DNA of 64,000 nucleotides from Methylopila henanensis. Its GTDB lineage: Bacteria > Pseudomonadota > Alphaproteobacteria > Rhizobiales > Methylopilaceae. This document shows positions 35,009 through 44,630 of the stretch, in pieces; the stretch's first letter is position 1, and every line of letters begins with the position of its first letter. The notes under the pieces were generated by a model. It did not search any database. It worked only from the letters and a program-made list of their open reading frames with translations, and was not told the DNA's origin. Location: NCBI RefSeq assembly GCF_042681025.1, contig NZ_JBHUER010000001.1, forward strand, positions 186,001-250,000, written 5' to 3'. The translations under genes and the position numbers were made by a program.

Positions 35009-38000
35009 CGGGCGCCGTCCCGCCTTACGCGGAGCTCGCGGCCGCGACGAACTTCTCCTTCCTGCGCGGCGCGGCGCCCCCGCAGCACATGGTGCTGACG
35101 GCGCTGCTGCTCGGCCAGGCCGGGATCGGGATCGCGGACCGCAACACGGTGGCGGGCGTCGTGCGCGCCCACCGCGCGCTGAAGGAGCTGCGCCTGGAAG
35201 GCGCGCCGCCGCCCGAAAAGGTCCGCGAAGGATCGGGCCCCGGCGAGTTCGTCTTCATCGAGAGCCCCTGGGCGCCCGACGCCCCGTTTTCGCGCGAAGA
35301 ACTCAGGCGCCGCGCCGAGGCGTTCAGGCTCGTGGTCGGCGCGCGGCTCGTCTTCGCCGACGGCGCGCCGGACGTGATCGCCTATCCCGTGGACCGCGCA
35401 GCCTGGGGCCGGCTCTGCCGTCTCCTCACCCTCGGAAACCGCCGCGCCAAGAAAGGCGATTGTATCCTGCGTCTCGACGACCTGCTCGCCGACGCCGAGG
35501 GGCTTCTTCTGATCGTCATGCCCGACCGCCGCCTCAGCGGGCTTTCCGCCACGCTGTGCCGGATCGAGGAGGCCGCCCCCGGAGCCGTATGGCTGGGGAC
35601 GGCGCTGCACCGGCGCGGCGACGACCTGAGGCGGCTCGCCCGCCTCAGGTCGGTCTCCGGGGACACAGGCGTCCCCCTGATCGCGGTCAACGACGCGCTC
35701 TATGACGAGCCCGGCGCGCGCGACCTGCAGGACGTCCTCACCTGCATCCGGGAGGGCCGGACGGTCGAAACGGCCGGGCGGCTGCTCAACGCGAACGCCG
35801 AGCGGCATCTCAAGCCGCCCGAGGAGATGGCGCGCCTGTTCCGCGACGCGCCCGAAGCGATCGCCGAAACGCAGAACCTGCTCGTGCGCATCGACTTCTC
35901 GCTCGCCGACCTGAAATACGACTACCCCGAGGAGCCGGTCCCGCCCGGCTGGGAGCCGCAGGACTGGCTGGAGGAGCAGACCTGGCGCCGCGCCGCGATC
36001 CGCTATCCCCAGGGCGTGCCCGCGAAGGTCGAGGCCCTGCTGCGCGACGAACTCGCCCTCATCAAGAAGCTCGACTACGCGCGCTATTTCCTGACGATCC
36101 TCGACATCGTGCGGGTCGCCGAGGACAAGGGCATCCTTTGCCAGGGGCGCGGGTCGGCGGCCAACTCCGCCGTCTGCTATGTGCTCGGCGTCACCGCCGT
36201 GGACCCCGCCGAGCACGATCTCCTGTTCGCCCGCTTCCTCTCGGAGGAGAGGCGCGAGCCGCCCGACATCGACGTCGATTTCGAGCACGAGCGGCGCGAG
36301 GAGATCATCCAGCACATCTACGCCCGCTATGGGAGGGAACGGGCCGGGATCGCCGCGACCGTCATCAGCTACCGGCCGCGCAGCGCCATGCGCGAGGTCG
36401 GCAAGGCGCTCGGCCTGACGGAGGACGTCACCGCCCGTCTCGCCTCGACCCAGTGGGGAAGCTGGGGAACGGACATCAAGGACGAGCACATCCGTCAGAC
36501 CGGGCTCGACCCGCAAAACCCCGCCATCCGCCGCGCGCTCGATCTCGCCCGCCGCCTGCTCGGCTTTCCCCGTCACCTCTCGCAGCATGTCGGCGGCTTC
36601 GTCCTGACCCGCGGCCGGCTCGACGACACCGTGCCGATCGGCAACGCGGCGATGCCGGACCGCACCTTCATCGAGTGGGACAAGGACGACATCGACGAAC
36701 TCGGCCTGATGAAGGTCGACGTGCTCGCGCTCGGCATGCTGACCTGCATCAAGAAGGCCTTCAAGCTCATCCACGCCCATGGCGGCCCAGATCTCGGCCT
36801 CGCCGACATCCCGCAGGACGACGAGCCCGTCTACGAGATGCTGCAAAGGGCGGATTCGCTCGGCGTGTTCCAGGTCGAAAGCCGCGCGCAGATGAACATG
36901 CTGCCGCGGCTGAAGCCGAAGAAGTTCTATGACCTCGTCATCCAGGTCGCGATCGTGCGTCCGGGGCCGATCCAGGGCGACATGGTGCATCCCTATCTCC
37001 GGCGCCGGTCGGGGCGGGAGGCGGTGGACTACCCGTCGCCCGGGCCGGAGCACGGACCAAAGGACGAGCTCGAGCAGGTGCTCGCCAAGACGCTCGGCGT
37101 GCCGCTGTTCCAGGAGCAGGCGATGCGGCTCGCCATGGTCGCCGCGCGCTTTAGCGACACCGAAGCGAACCAGTTGCGCCGCGCCATGGCGACGTTCCGC
37201 AACGTCGGCACGATCCAGACCTTCGAGGCCAAGATGGTCGAGCGAATGGTCGCGCGCGGCTACGAGCGGGACTTCGCGCAGCGCTGCTTCGACCAGATCA
37301 GGGGGTTCGGCTCCTACGGGTTTCCGGAGAGCCATGCGGCGTCCTTCGCCAAGCTCGTCTATGTCTCATCCTGGATCAAACGCCATCATCCCGCGGTCTT
37401 CGCCTGCGCCCTGCTCAACGCGCAGCCCATGGGCTTCTACGCGCCCGCGCAGATCGTGCGCGACGCCCGCGAGCACGACGTCGAGGTCCGCCCCGTCGAC
37501 GTCAACCACAGCCTTTACGACAACGCGCTGGAGCGCGACGCGAAGGGGTCGCTCGCCCTGCGTCTCGGCTTCCGTCAGGTGGAAGGTCTCGGCGAAGCCG
37601 ACGGTCGCCGGCTTGTCGAAACGCGTGGCGGCGGATTTGGCGGCGTCGAGGAGCTGGCGACGCGCGCGCGTCTTTCATCACGCGCTCTCCGCCAGCTCGC
37701 GGAGGCCGACGCGTTTCGCTCCCTGGGTCTCGACCGGCGAGAGGCTCTGTGGAACGTCCGCCGCCTGCCGGACGACGCGCCGCTGCCCCTGTTCGCGGCG
37801 GCCGACGCGCGCGAGCTCGGCGAAGAGCCGGCCGTCGACCTGCCCGCCATGCCGCTCGGCGCGCATGTGGCGGCCGACTACCTCTCCCTTCGCCTCTCGC
37901 TCAAGGCCCATCCGATGCAGATCCTGCGGCCGGTCTTCGCGGGAGAAGGCGTCGCGACATGCGCGGCGACCTCCGCCCGGCCGGACAAGGCCTTCTGCCG

Positions 38001-38373
38001 CACGGCGGGCGTGGTGCTGGTCCGCCAGCGTCCGGGCGCCGGCAACGCGATCTTCATCACGCTGGAGGACGAAACCGGCGTCACGAACGTCGTCCTGTGG
38101 GCGCGCACCTTCGAGCGGTTCCGCCGCGACGTGATGTCCGCGCGCCTGTTGCTCGTCGAGGGCCGCGTGCAGAAAAGCCCGGAAGGGGTGACGCACCTGA
38201 TGGCCGAGCGCGTCGTCGACCGTTCGGACGAGCTCGGCCGGCTGTCGGAGGACCAGCCGCTCACGATCGAGCTCACCCGGGCCGACGAGTTCAAGCACCC
38301 TCAGCAGCCGCGCGGCGCCTCCGGCCACCCGCGCAACGTCCGCGTCATGCCGAAGTCGCGGGATTTCCATTGA
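35005..38373 (+). CDS. dnaE2: Error-prone DNA polymerase III alpha subunit DnaE2
   Basis: Mutasome polymerase, 1122 residues. N-terminal PHP domain (YAELAAATNFSFLRGAAPPQ, IGIADRNTVAGVVRAH), palm with the metal-binding motif PPDIDVDFEHERREEII, the fingers region, helix-hairpin-helix, and C-terminal OB fold (FITLEDETGVTNVVLWARTFERF). The length and missing tau-binding tail fit DnaE2 and not the replicative DnaE1. ATG 35005 overlaps the imuB stop (ATGA). It completes an SOS-type imuA-imuB-dnaE2 operon. The final residues HPRNVRVMPKSRDFH are the usual family end. Confidence 0.96.
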   Translation: MTGAVPPYAELAAATNFSFLRGAAPPQHMVLTALLLGQAGIGIADRNTVAGVVRAHRALKELRLEGAPPPEKVREGSGPGEFVFIESPWAPDAPFSREELRRRAEAFRLVVGARLVFADGAPDVIAYPVDRAAWGRLCRLLTLGNRRAKKGDCILRLDDLLADAEGLLLIVMPDRRLSGLSATLCRIEEAAPGAVWLGTALHRRGDDLRRLARLRSVSGDTGVPLIAVNDALYDEPGARDLQDVLTCIREGRTVETAGRLLNANAERHLKPPEEMARLFRDAPEAIAETQNLLVRIDFSLADLKYDYPEEPVPPGWEPQDWLEEQTWRRAAIRYPQGVPAKVEALLRDELALIKKLDYARYFLTILDIVRVAEDKGILCQGRGSAANSAVCYVLGVTAVDPAEHDLLFARFLSEERREPPDIDVDFEHERREEIIQHIYARYGRERAGIAATVISYRPRSAMREVGKALGLTEDVTARLASTQWGSWGTDIKDEHIRQTGLDPQNPAIRRALDLARRLLGFPRHLSQHVGGFVLTRGRLDDTVPIGNAAMPDRTFIEWDKDDIDELGLMKVDVLALGMLTCIKKAFKLIHAHGGPDLGLADIPQDDEPVYEMLQRADSLGVFQVESRAQMNMLPRLKPKKFYDLVIQVAIVRPGPIQGDMVHPYLRRRSGREAVDYPSPGPEHGPKDELEQVLAKTLGVPLFQEQAMRLAMVAARFSDTEANQLRRAMATFRNVGTIQTFEAKMVERMVARGYERDFAQRCFDQIRGFGSYGFPESHAASFAKLVYVSSWIKRHHPAVFACALLNAQPMGFYAPAQIVRDAREHDVEVRPVDVNHSLYDNALERDAKGSLALRLGFRQVEGLGEADGRRLVETRGGGFGGVEELATRARLSSRALRQLAEADAFRSLGLDRREALWNVRRLPDDAPLPLFAAADARELGEEPAVDLPAMPLGAHVAADYLSLRLSLKAHPMQILRPVFAGEGVATCAATSARPDKAFCRTAGVVLVRQRPGAGNAIFITLEDETGVTNVVLWARTFERFRRDVMSARLLLVEGRVQKSPEGVTHLMAERVVDRSDELGRLSEDQPLTIELTRADEFKHPQQPRGASGHPRNVRVMPKSRDFH

Positions 38374-38756
38374 AGCCACTTCACGGCGCGGACCCCGAGG
38401 ACGACCGACGACGAGGCCATGGGGGAGGGCGTCCGGCGGCTGAGGCTTCGGCGCATCAACCTTCGCGTGATCGAGGGCGCGGGGCGCGCCCTGACATCGT
38501 TCCGCCTCAAACGGATGGCCAAAGGTCGGTATGGTGAAGGCGTGCGGCGGGTTTCGCGTTCGGGTTCAGGGCGCTAACGGGCTGCTGTTCCGAATGTGAT
38601 CGCCTCGGCGCGACGTCCACCGGCCGCAGGAGCTCTGAGTCGGGGTTCCTTAACCATGGCCGCCGCATTTTGCTCGGAGGCGAGCCGCCGCGTCTGTGAC
38701 GCGCAGAGCGCGCCTCCTCTACGGTGTGGGAGCTGACGATCGTGACGGAACGGTCC
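38374..38756. other. Gene-free stretch after dnaE2
   Basis: 383 bases without a supported gene. I see no clear terminator with a T-run after dnaE2. The final 60 bases hold a locally A+T-rich CGGGGTTCCTTAACC and may carry the promoter of the following L,D-transpeptidase gene. Confidence 0.4.
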
Positions 38757-40010
38757 ATGAACTTCGGCATGATGACGCGCCGCGGCGCGATGCGTCTTGG
38801 CTTCGGCGCCGCGGCGGGCGCGCTCGCCACCGCGGCTTCCGCGCAGGAGATGACGCTTTCCTTCGACAGCCAGGCCGAGTGGAAGGACCGTTTCGACGCC
38901 TCCTCGTCCCGCGTCACGCGCACCTCCGGCTCCCGTACGCCGACGCTCTCGCCGGAGACGGTGCAGCAGACCGAACTCGCGATCCAGGACTACGCGTCGC
39001 TGGTGTCGCGCGGCGGCTGGGGCCGCGTGCCGGGCGGCGAGCGGCTGAAGCTCGGCTCCCGCGGCGAGCGCGTGGTCGCCCTGCGCCAGCGCCTCGCGGC
39101 CACCAACGACCTCGATCCCAATCTCGGCATGTCGCCGGTGTTCGACTCCTATGTCGAGGGCTCGGTGAAGCGCTTTCAGGCCCGCCATGGCCTGATCCCG
39201 GTCGGCGTGGTCGGCGACGACACCCTGCAGTCGCTCAACATTCCAGCGGAGACCCGGCTGCGGCAGCTCGAGACCAATCTTGTGCGCATCCGCACCATGG
39301 CCGGCGGCAATCTCGGCGAGCGCTACGTGCTCTGCAACATCCCGGCGGCCGAGATCGAGGCGGTCGAGAACGGTCAGGTCGCGGCGCGCTACACCGCGGT
39401 CGTCGGCAAGGTCGACCGCGCCTCGCCGGTGCTCGACGCCAAGATCCAGCAGGTGAACTTCAACCCGTTCTGGACCGTGCCCGCCTCCATCATCCGGAAA
39501 GACCTCATTCCGATGATGCAGAAGGATCCGCAGTACCTGACGAAGAAGAAGATCCGCATCATCTCGCCCTCGGGCGAGGAGGTGCCGCCGACCGCCATCG
39601 ACTGGAACACGATGGAGGCGACCAAGTACATGTACCGGCAGGATCCGGGCGACGACAACTCCATGGGCGTCGTCCGCATCAACATGCCGAACAAGGACGG
39701 CGTGTACATGCACGACACGCCGTCGAAGAACCTGTTCGGCGAGAACGCCCGGTTCCACTCCTCCGGCTGCGTGCGCATCCAGAACGTCAAGGAGCTGGTG
39801 GGCTGGCTCGCCAAGAATCAGGCCGGCTGGGACCGCCGCGCGATCGACGCGGCGATCAAGTCGGGCGAGCGCATCGACATCAACCTCACGCCCTATGTGC
39901 CGGTCTACTGGCGCTACATCTCGGGCTGGGGCGGCGCCGACGGCCTGGTGCAGTTCCGCGAAGACATCTACGGGCTCGACGGCACCGGCGAACTGGCGAT
40001 GGCGCGCTGA
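38757..40010 (+). CDS. L,D-transpeptidase with peptidoglycan-binding domain
   Basis: Periplasmic cell-wall cross-linker (YkuD fold), 417 residues. The N-terminus has a twin-arginine-like signal (MTRRGAMRLGFGAAAGALATAASA), so export through Tat is likely. A PG_binding_1 domain at about 115-165 (LGSRGERVVALRQRL, VKRFQARHGL) precedes the YkuD domain with the active site HSSGCVRIQ (His334, Cys338). The length and extra C-terminal part (YVPVYWRYISGWGGADGLVQFRED in two parts) match the Rhizobiales YcbB-like group. ATG 38757 is chosen over GTG 38742. It makes 3-3 cross-links or attaches outer-membrane proteins; which one is not deducible. Confidence 0.92.
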   Translation: MNFGMMTRRGAMRLGFGAAAGALATAASAQEMTLSFDSQAEWKDRFDASSSRVTRTSGSRTPTLSPETVQQTELAIQDYASLVSRGGWGRVPGGERLKLGSRGERVVALRQRLAATNDLDPNLGMSPVFDSYVEGSVKRFQARHGLIPVGVVGDDTLQSLNIPAETRLRQLETNLVRIRTMAGGNLGERYVLCNIPAAEIEAVENGQVAARYTAVVGKVDRASPVLDAKIQQVNFNPFWTVPASIIRKDLIPMMQKDPQYLTKKKIRIISPSGEEVPPTAIDWNTMEATKYMYRQDPGDDNSMGVVRINMPNKDGVYMHDTPSKNLFGENARFHSSGCVRIQNVKELVGWLAKNQAGWDRRAIDAAIKSGERIDINLTPYVPVYWRYISGWGGADGLVQFREDIYGLDGTGELAMAR

Positions 40011-40038
40011 CGCGCCGTCCGCCCCGGAGCATCGAGCA

Positions 40039-40254
40039 GTGACAGACGGCCGCCCGCGCTCCCCGCAGGCGGCCGTCGCCGCATCCGGCGAGACCCTGTT
40101 CGAGATCACGATCATCGGCGCCGCGGCCCGCTGCGCGGCGATCGACGCCGCGACCGGCGTGGAAGTGGTGGTGACCGGCCCTGCGAACGCCGCCGAGACG
40201 CACCTGAAGACGCTCGCGCTCAGGAAGCTGCGCGCCCGGCTGGGGCGCCTGTGA
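40039..40254 (+). CDS. Small conserved protein, DUF6898-like
   Basis: 71 residues from GTG 40039, with GGAG nine bases upstream. The core ETLFEITIIGAAARCAAIDA followed by TGVEVVVTGPANAA and LKTLALRKLRARLGRL matches my recollection of the DUF6898 family, found next to Do-like proteases in Hyphomicrobiales. It has no signal peptide or membrane segment and is 94 bases before degP. Function unknown. Confidence 0.7.
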   Translation: MTDGRPRSPQAAVAASGETLFEITIIGAAARCAAIDAATGVEVVVTGPANAAETHLKTLALRKLRARLGRL

Positions 40255-40348
40255 GGCGTCCGGCCATCCTCTTTTCGCCGTATCGCTGTCGTGTAGATTG
40301 ACGCGCCCGATTGGGGCCGCGTCGCCGCTTGATGACCGAGGAGCTTTC

Positions 40349-41851
40349 ATGAGTCAGACCACCGCCCGTCCTGCGATCGCGAGCGGCGCGCGGCGCGCGC
40401 TGGCTCTGGCGCTTGCGGCGACCGTCGCGTTCTCGCCGCTCGCCGTCGCGCCGGCGGCGGCCCGCTCCGCGCCGGAGAGCTTCGCCGACCTCGCCGAGGG
40501 GTTGCTGGACGCGGTGGTCAACATCTCCACGTCCCAGAACGCGCCGGCCGCGCAGGAAAAGTCGGTGCCGAAGCCGGACCTGCCGGAAGGCTCGCCGTTC
40601 GAGGAGTTCTTCGACGAGTTCTTCAACAAGCGCGGCGGCGGCGGGGCTCCGCAGCAGCGCCAGCGCAAGCAGAGCTCGCTCGGCTCCGGCTTTGTGGTGG
40701 ACCCGTCCGGGATCGTGATCACCAACAACCACGTCATCGACGGGGCGGACGAGATCACCGTCAACTTCAACGACGGCTCGAAGCTCGTCGCCGAACTCGT
40801 GGGCAAGGACACGAAGACCGACATCGCCGTGCTGCGGGTGAAACCGCCGAAGCCGCTCAAGGCGGTGAAGTTCGGCGACGCGGCCGCCTTGCGGGTCGGC
40901 GACTGGGTGCTCGCGATCGGCAACCCGTTCGGTCTCGGCGGTTCGGTCTCGGCGGGCATCGTCTCCGCCCGCAACCGCAACATCAACTCCGGCCCCTACG
41001 ACAACTTCATCCAGACCGACGCCGCCATCAACCGCGGCAATTCGGGCGGCCCGCTGTTCAACATGGCCGGCGAGGTCGTGGGCATCAACACGGCGATCAT
41101 CTCACCCTCGGGCGGCTCGATCGGCATCGGCTTCTCGGTTCCCTCCACCACCGCGCAGCCGGTCGTCGACCAGCTGCTCCAGTTCGGCGAGACGCGGCGG
41201 GGCTGGATCGGGGTGCGCATCCAGGAGGTCACCGACGAGATCGCCGAAAGCCTCGGCGTGAAGGGTCCGAACAAGGGCGCGCTCATCGCCGGCGTGAACG
41301 ACGAAGGCCCGGCCGACAAGGGCGGAATCGAGGCCGGCGACGTGGTGCTGAAGTTCGACGGCAAGACCGTCAAGGACGTGCGCGACCTGCCGCGGATCGT
41401 GGCCGACACGCCGATCGACCGCGACGTCGACGTGGTGGTGCTGCGCAAGGGCAAGGAAGAGACCAAGAAGCTCAAGGTCGGCCGTCTTGAGGAGGCCGCC
41501 GACGCCAAGCCGGCGGCGCTGAAGCCCGGCGGGCCCGAGGAGGCGCCGAAGACCGTTCAGGCGCTCGGGTTGACCTTCTCGGCGGTGACCGACGACCTCA
41601 AGGGCCGCTTCGGCCTCAAGCCCGACGCCAAGGGCGTCGTGATCACGGATGTCGAGGACGGCTCGAAGGCGCAGGAGAAGCAGATCCAGCCGGGCGACAT
41701 CCTGGTCGAGGTCGCACAGGAGGCGGTCGAGACGCCGGCCGACGTCTCGAAGCGCATCGAGGCGCTGAAGAAGGACGGCAAGAAGACCGCGCTGCTGCTG
41801 CTGTCCAACAAGGCCGGCGACGTGCGCTTCGTGGCGGTCTCGATCGACTGA
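40349..41851 (+). CDS. degP: Do-like periplasmic serine endoprotease (DegP/DegQ)
   Basis: Trypsin-like HtrA protease/chaperone of the periplasm, 500 residues. A hydrophobic signal segment (LALALAATVAFSPLAVAPAAA) is followed by the protease domain with His128 in NNHVIDG, Asp158 in TDIAVLRV and Ser232 in GNSGGPLF. Two PDZ domains follow (about 285-375 and 400-495, opening RRGWIGVRIQEV and KTVQALGLTFSAV). GAGGAG lies 8 bases before ATG 40349. Typical of Rhizobiales DegP; handles misfolded envelope proteins. A hairpin terminator shared with the convergent next gene follows. Confidence 0.95.
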   Translation: MSQTTARPAIASGARRALALALAATVAFSPLAVAPAAARSAPESFADLAEGLLDAVVNISTSQNAPAAQEKSVPKPDLPEGSPFEEFFDEFFNKRGGGGAPQQRQRKQSSLGSGFVVDPSGIVITNNHVIDGADEITVNFNDGSKLVAELVGKDTKTDIAVLRVKPPKPLKAVKFGDAAALRVGDWVLAIGNPFGLGGSVSAGIVSARNRNINSGPYDNFIQTDAAINRGNSGGPLFNMAGEVVGINTAIISPSGGSIGIGFSVPSTTAQPVVDQLLQFGETRRGWIGVRIQEVTDEIAESLGVKGPNKGALIAGVNDEGPADKGGIEAGDVVLKFDGKTVKDVRDLPRIVADTPIDRDVDVVVLRKGKEETKKLKVGRLEEAADAKPAALKPGGPEEAPKTVQALGLTFSAVTDDLKGRFGLKPDAKGVVITDVEDGSKAQEKQIQPGDILVEVAQEAVETPADVSKRIEALKKDGKKTALLLLSNKAGDVRFVAVSID

Positions 41852-41865
41852 GGTCGGCCTTCCGG

Positions 41866-41898
41866 AACGACGCCGTCCTAGAGCCGGACGGCGTCGTT
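41866..41898. terminator. Convergent hairpin at degP / PAS-receptor junction
   Basis: Perfect 13-bp stem AACGACGCCGTCC / GGACGGCGTCGTT with a 7-base loop TAGAGCC. It starts 15 bases after the degP stop and extends through the last codons and stop of the convergent PAS gene. There is no long T-tract, only TT at the arm end, so efficiency is uncertain; it probably stops or protects both transcripts. Confidence 0.6.
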
Positions 41899-42537
41899 GA
41901 GCCGGCTTAGTTCTTCCTCCACGCGTTTCATCAGCGTCTCGCCGGCGCTGGCGAGCGCGTTCATCTCCTGCGCCACCACGTTGAAGCCAAGGCCGTGCTC
42001 GGCGGCGCGCGCGGCCTCGATCCGCGCGTTGAGGGCCAGCAGCCGCAGCGTCTTCAGCGTGCTGAAAATTTGCGCGATGGATCCGTTCATCGCGGACACC
42101 GAAGCGCGCCCCATCTCCAGCCGTTCGGCGACATTGGTCAGGCGGCCGGAGTCCAGGATGATGCCGTCGAGGTAGAGAATCTCGCCCGTCTCGGGATCGC
42201 GCTCGCAGCCGCCGCCGGTCTCGTGCACGAATCGCCAGCCGCGGGGCGTCTTGAGGCGATAGGCCACCTGCCAGCGGCCGTCCGTCGCCAGCGCCGCGGC
42301 CACCGCGTCGTTCACGGCGGTCAGGTCCTCTGGATGGATCAGGTCGCTGAACGACATCCGGCGACGCACGAACTCGTCGCCGCTCAGGCCCGTCAGGGCC
42401 TCGAAACCGTTCGAAACCCAGATCATGGCGTAGTCGTCGCGGTTCAGGCCGCGGTAGAGGAAGCCGTCGATGCGGGCGCCGATGCTGTGGGTGTAGTCCG
42501 CGAGATCGATCGCGGCGCTTCCTGCCATGGCTGCCAT
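41878..42537 (-). CDS. PAS domain protein with a minimal chemoreceptor signalling tip
   Basis: 219-residue soluble protein. A PAS domain occupies about 20-130 (MIWVSNGFEALTGLSGDEF, WRFVHETGGGCERDPETGEI). It is followed by a short helical segment matching the tip of the MCP hairpin: LRLLALNARIEAARAAEHGLGF and then NVVAQEMNALAS, against NLLALNATIEAARAGE in ordinary receptors. The signalling helices are only about 30 residues each side, far shorter than in a standard receptor, and no membrane helix is present. It probably works as a cytoplasmic sensor in or beside a chemosensory array; it has no adjacent che genes. Confidence 0.83.
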   Translation of the reverse strand: MAAMAGSAAIDLADYTHSIGARIDGFLYRGLNRDDYAMIWVSNGFEALTGLSGDEFVRRRMSFSDLIHPEDLTAVNDAVAAALATDGRWQVAYRLKTPRGWRFVHETGGGCERDPETGEILYLDGIILDSGRLTNVAERLEMGRASVSAMNGSIAQIFSTLKTLRLLALNARIEAARAAEHGLGFNVVAQEMNALASAGETLMKRVEEELSRLNDAVRL

Positions 42538-42706
42538 CGGATGAGCCTCCAGCCGTCGTGACGGAGCGGCCGGCGGCCGTCTCCCGCCGCGCGGGCGCGC
42601 GGACAGAACCGAGGCTCGGTCGGCAGGCTTAACGACAGGTTGCGCCGGTTGATCGAATGTTAATCACGGACAGCGCCCGCATTTTGTTCGTGAGCCGCTT
42701 TAATGA

Positions 42707-43606
42707 TCAGTCGGCTTCGATCTCGTGCGCCGAGTAACCCTGCAGGTAGAGCAGGGCGGACAGGTCGCCGTGATCGATCCGGACGTGGGCGGCTTCCGCC
42801 ACGGCGGGCTTGGCGTGGTAGGCGACGCCGAGGCCGGCCGCCTGCAGCATGGCGAGGTCGTTGGCGCCGTCGCCGACAGCGAGCGTCTCGGCGCGGTCGA
42901 GGCCCTTCGCGGCGATCAGCTCTTCGAGCGCCGCAAGCTTCGCCTCGCGGCCGAGGATCGGCTCGGTCACGAGCCCGGTCAGGAGCCCCGCGCCGTCGAT
43001 CTCGAGCACGTTGGCGCGGTTCTCGTCGAAGCCGAGCCGCGCGGCGACCTCCTCGGTGAAGGCGGTGAAGCCGCCGGAGACGAGGGCGGCGTAGGCGCCG
43101 TTCGCGCGCATGGTGGCGACGAGCGCGCGGGCCCCGGGCGTCAGCGTGATGCGCTCGTCTAGCACCGCCGCGATGGTGTCGGCGGCCGGAAGTCCCTTCA
43201 GCAGCGCGACCCGCTCGCGCAGGGCCGGCTCGAACGCGATCTCGCCGCGCATGGCGCGTTCGGTGACGCCGGCGACCTGGTCCTTGAGCCCGACCCTGTC
43301 CGCGAGCTCGTCGATGCATTCCTGGCCGATCATGGTGGAATCCATGTCGGCGATCAGCAGCTTCTTCCGGCGCCCCTCAGCCGGCACGACGCAGACGTCG
43401 ACCGGCGCCGAGCCGATCGCCATCTGCAGGCGGCGGCGGAGCGTCGCGGGCGCGACGTCGCTGTCGAGGATGAACTCGGCCGCGACGCCGCCGTCAAGCA
43501 TCCGCACCTCGGCGCCCTGCACGACCTGGGCGGCCTTCATCACCAGCGCGGCGTCGACCGCCGGCTCGTTCGGGTTCGCGATCAGGACGGCGGCGAGGGC
43601 GGGCAT
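42707..43606 (-). CDS. serB: Phosphoserine phosphatase
   Basis: HAD-family phosphatase making serine from phosphoserine. 299 residues. The HAD nucleophile motif DMDSTMIGQECIDELAD is at about 92-108, followed by the motif II-type LVSGGFTAF and motif IV GDGANDLAML near 230. An N-terminal ACT-like region (about 1-75) precedes it, as in other SerB of this size. Divergent from miaA with 109 bases between them, an arrangement seen in other Rhizobiales. Confidence 0.95.
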   Translation of the reverse strand: MPALAAVLIANPNEPAVDAALVMKAAQVVQGAEVRMLDGGVAAEFILDSDVAPATLRRRLQMAIGSAPVDVCVVPAEGRRKKLLIADMDSTMIGQECIDELADRVGLKDQVAGVTERAMRGEIAFEPALRERVALLKGLPAADTIAAVLDERITLTPGARALVATMRANGAYAALVSGGFTAFTEEVAARLGFDENRANVLEIDGAGLLTGLVTEPILGREAKLAALEELIAAKGLDRAETLAVGDGANDLAMLQAAGLGVAYHAKPAVAEAAHVRIDHGDLSALLYLQGYSAHEIEAD

Positions 43607-43715
43607 GGGCGCTCCGGCGGGGGCGAGCGGGGATGGCGTCGGCGAATGAGCTGTCTATAACGGCCCGCCGCGCGCGGGGAAATGCGCAGACGGCCAGGGA
43701 CGGGGAACGAGTTCG

Positions 43716-44627
43716 ATGACGCAGCCGGTCTCGGCCATCCTGATCGCAGGCCCCACCGCCTCCGGCAAATCAGGGCTGGCGCTCGCGCTCGCCGAGCGGC
43801 TCGGGGGCGTCGTGGTCAACGCCGACGCGCTGCAGGTCTACGCCGATCTCCGCACGCTCACCGCCCGCCCGCCGGACGCCGATCTCGCGCGCGCTCCCCA
43901 CGCGCTCTACGGCCATGTGGACGGCGCGGCGCCTTACGCCGTCGGCCGCTGGCTCGACGAGGTCGCGGGCCTTCTGGGCGGGCCGCGCCTGCCGATCGTC
44001 GTGGGCGGCACGGGGCTCTATTTCGACGCGCTCACCCGCGGGCTGTCCGCGGTGCCCGAGATCGCGCCGGACGTGCGGGAGCGCTGGCGCGCGGCGGGGC
44101 CGGACGTCGACCTCCACGCCGAACTCGCCCGTCGCGATCCTCTAATGGCGGCGCGGCTGAGACCGTCCGACCCGCAGCGGCTGATGCGCGCGCTTGAGGT
44201 GATCGAGAGCACCGGCCGTTCGTTGAGGGATTGGCAGAACGACGCGGCGGCGCCCCTGCTTGTGTCCGACGCGGCGCTCCGGATCGTGCTCGCACCCGAC
44301 CGCAAGGCGCTGGACGCGCGGATCGCGACGCGTCTCGGAGGCATGATCGAAGACGGCGCGGCGGAGGAGGCGGAGCGGCTCGTGGCGCGCGGCTTGCCGC
44401 GCGCGGCCCCGGTGATGAAGGCGCTGGGGGTCCAGCCGCTCGCCGCGTGGCGTCGCGGCGAGATCGCGCGCGACGACGCGGTGGAGCGGACCCGCGTCGA
44501 CACCCGCCGCTACGCCAAGCGCCAGTCGACCTGGTTCCGCAACCGCATGCAGGACTGGCGGCATGCGGCGCCTGACGACGCGTTCGACCTCGCGACGGGC
44601 GAGATCGAACGGCGCGGCAGGGTTTGA
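43716..44627 (+). CDS. miaA: tRNA dimethylallyltransferase MiaA
   Basis: Isopentenyl transfer to A37 of tRNAs reading UNN codons. 303 residues. P-loop GPTASGKSGLALALA at 10-24, substrate region NADALQVYADLRTLTARPP (usually NADSMQVY), VVGGTGLYFDALTRGL, and the C-terminal basic RYAKRQSTWFRNRM. ATG 43716 follows a weak site. Its stop is only four bases from the stop of the convergent aminotransferase gene. Confidence 0.96.
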   Translation: MTQPVSAILIAGPTASGKSGLALALAERLGGVVVNADALQVYADLRTLTARPPDADLARAPHALYGHVDGAAPYAVGRWLDEVAGLLGGPRLPIVVGGTGLYFDALTRGLSAVPEIAPDVRERWRAAGPDVDLHAELARRDPLMAARLRPSDPQRLMRALEVIESTGRSLRDWQNDAAAPLLVSDAALRIVLAPDRKALDARIATRLGGMIEDGAAEEAERLVARGLPRAAPVMKALGVQPLAAWRRGEIARDDAVERTRVDTRRYAKRQSTWFRNRMQDWRHAAPDDAFDLATGEIERRGRV

Positions 44628-44630
44628 GCT

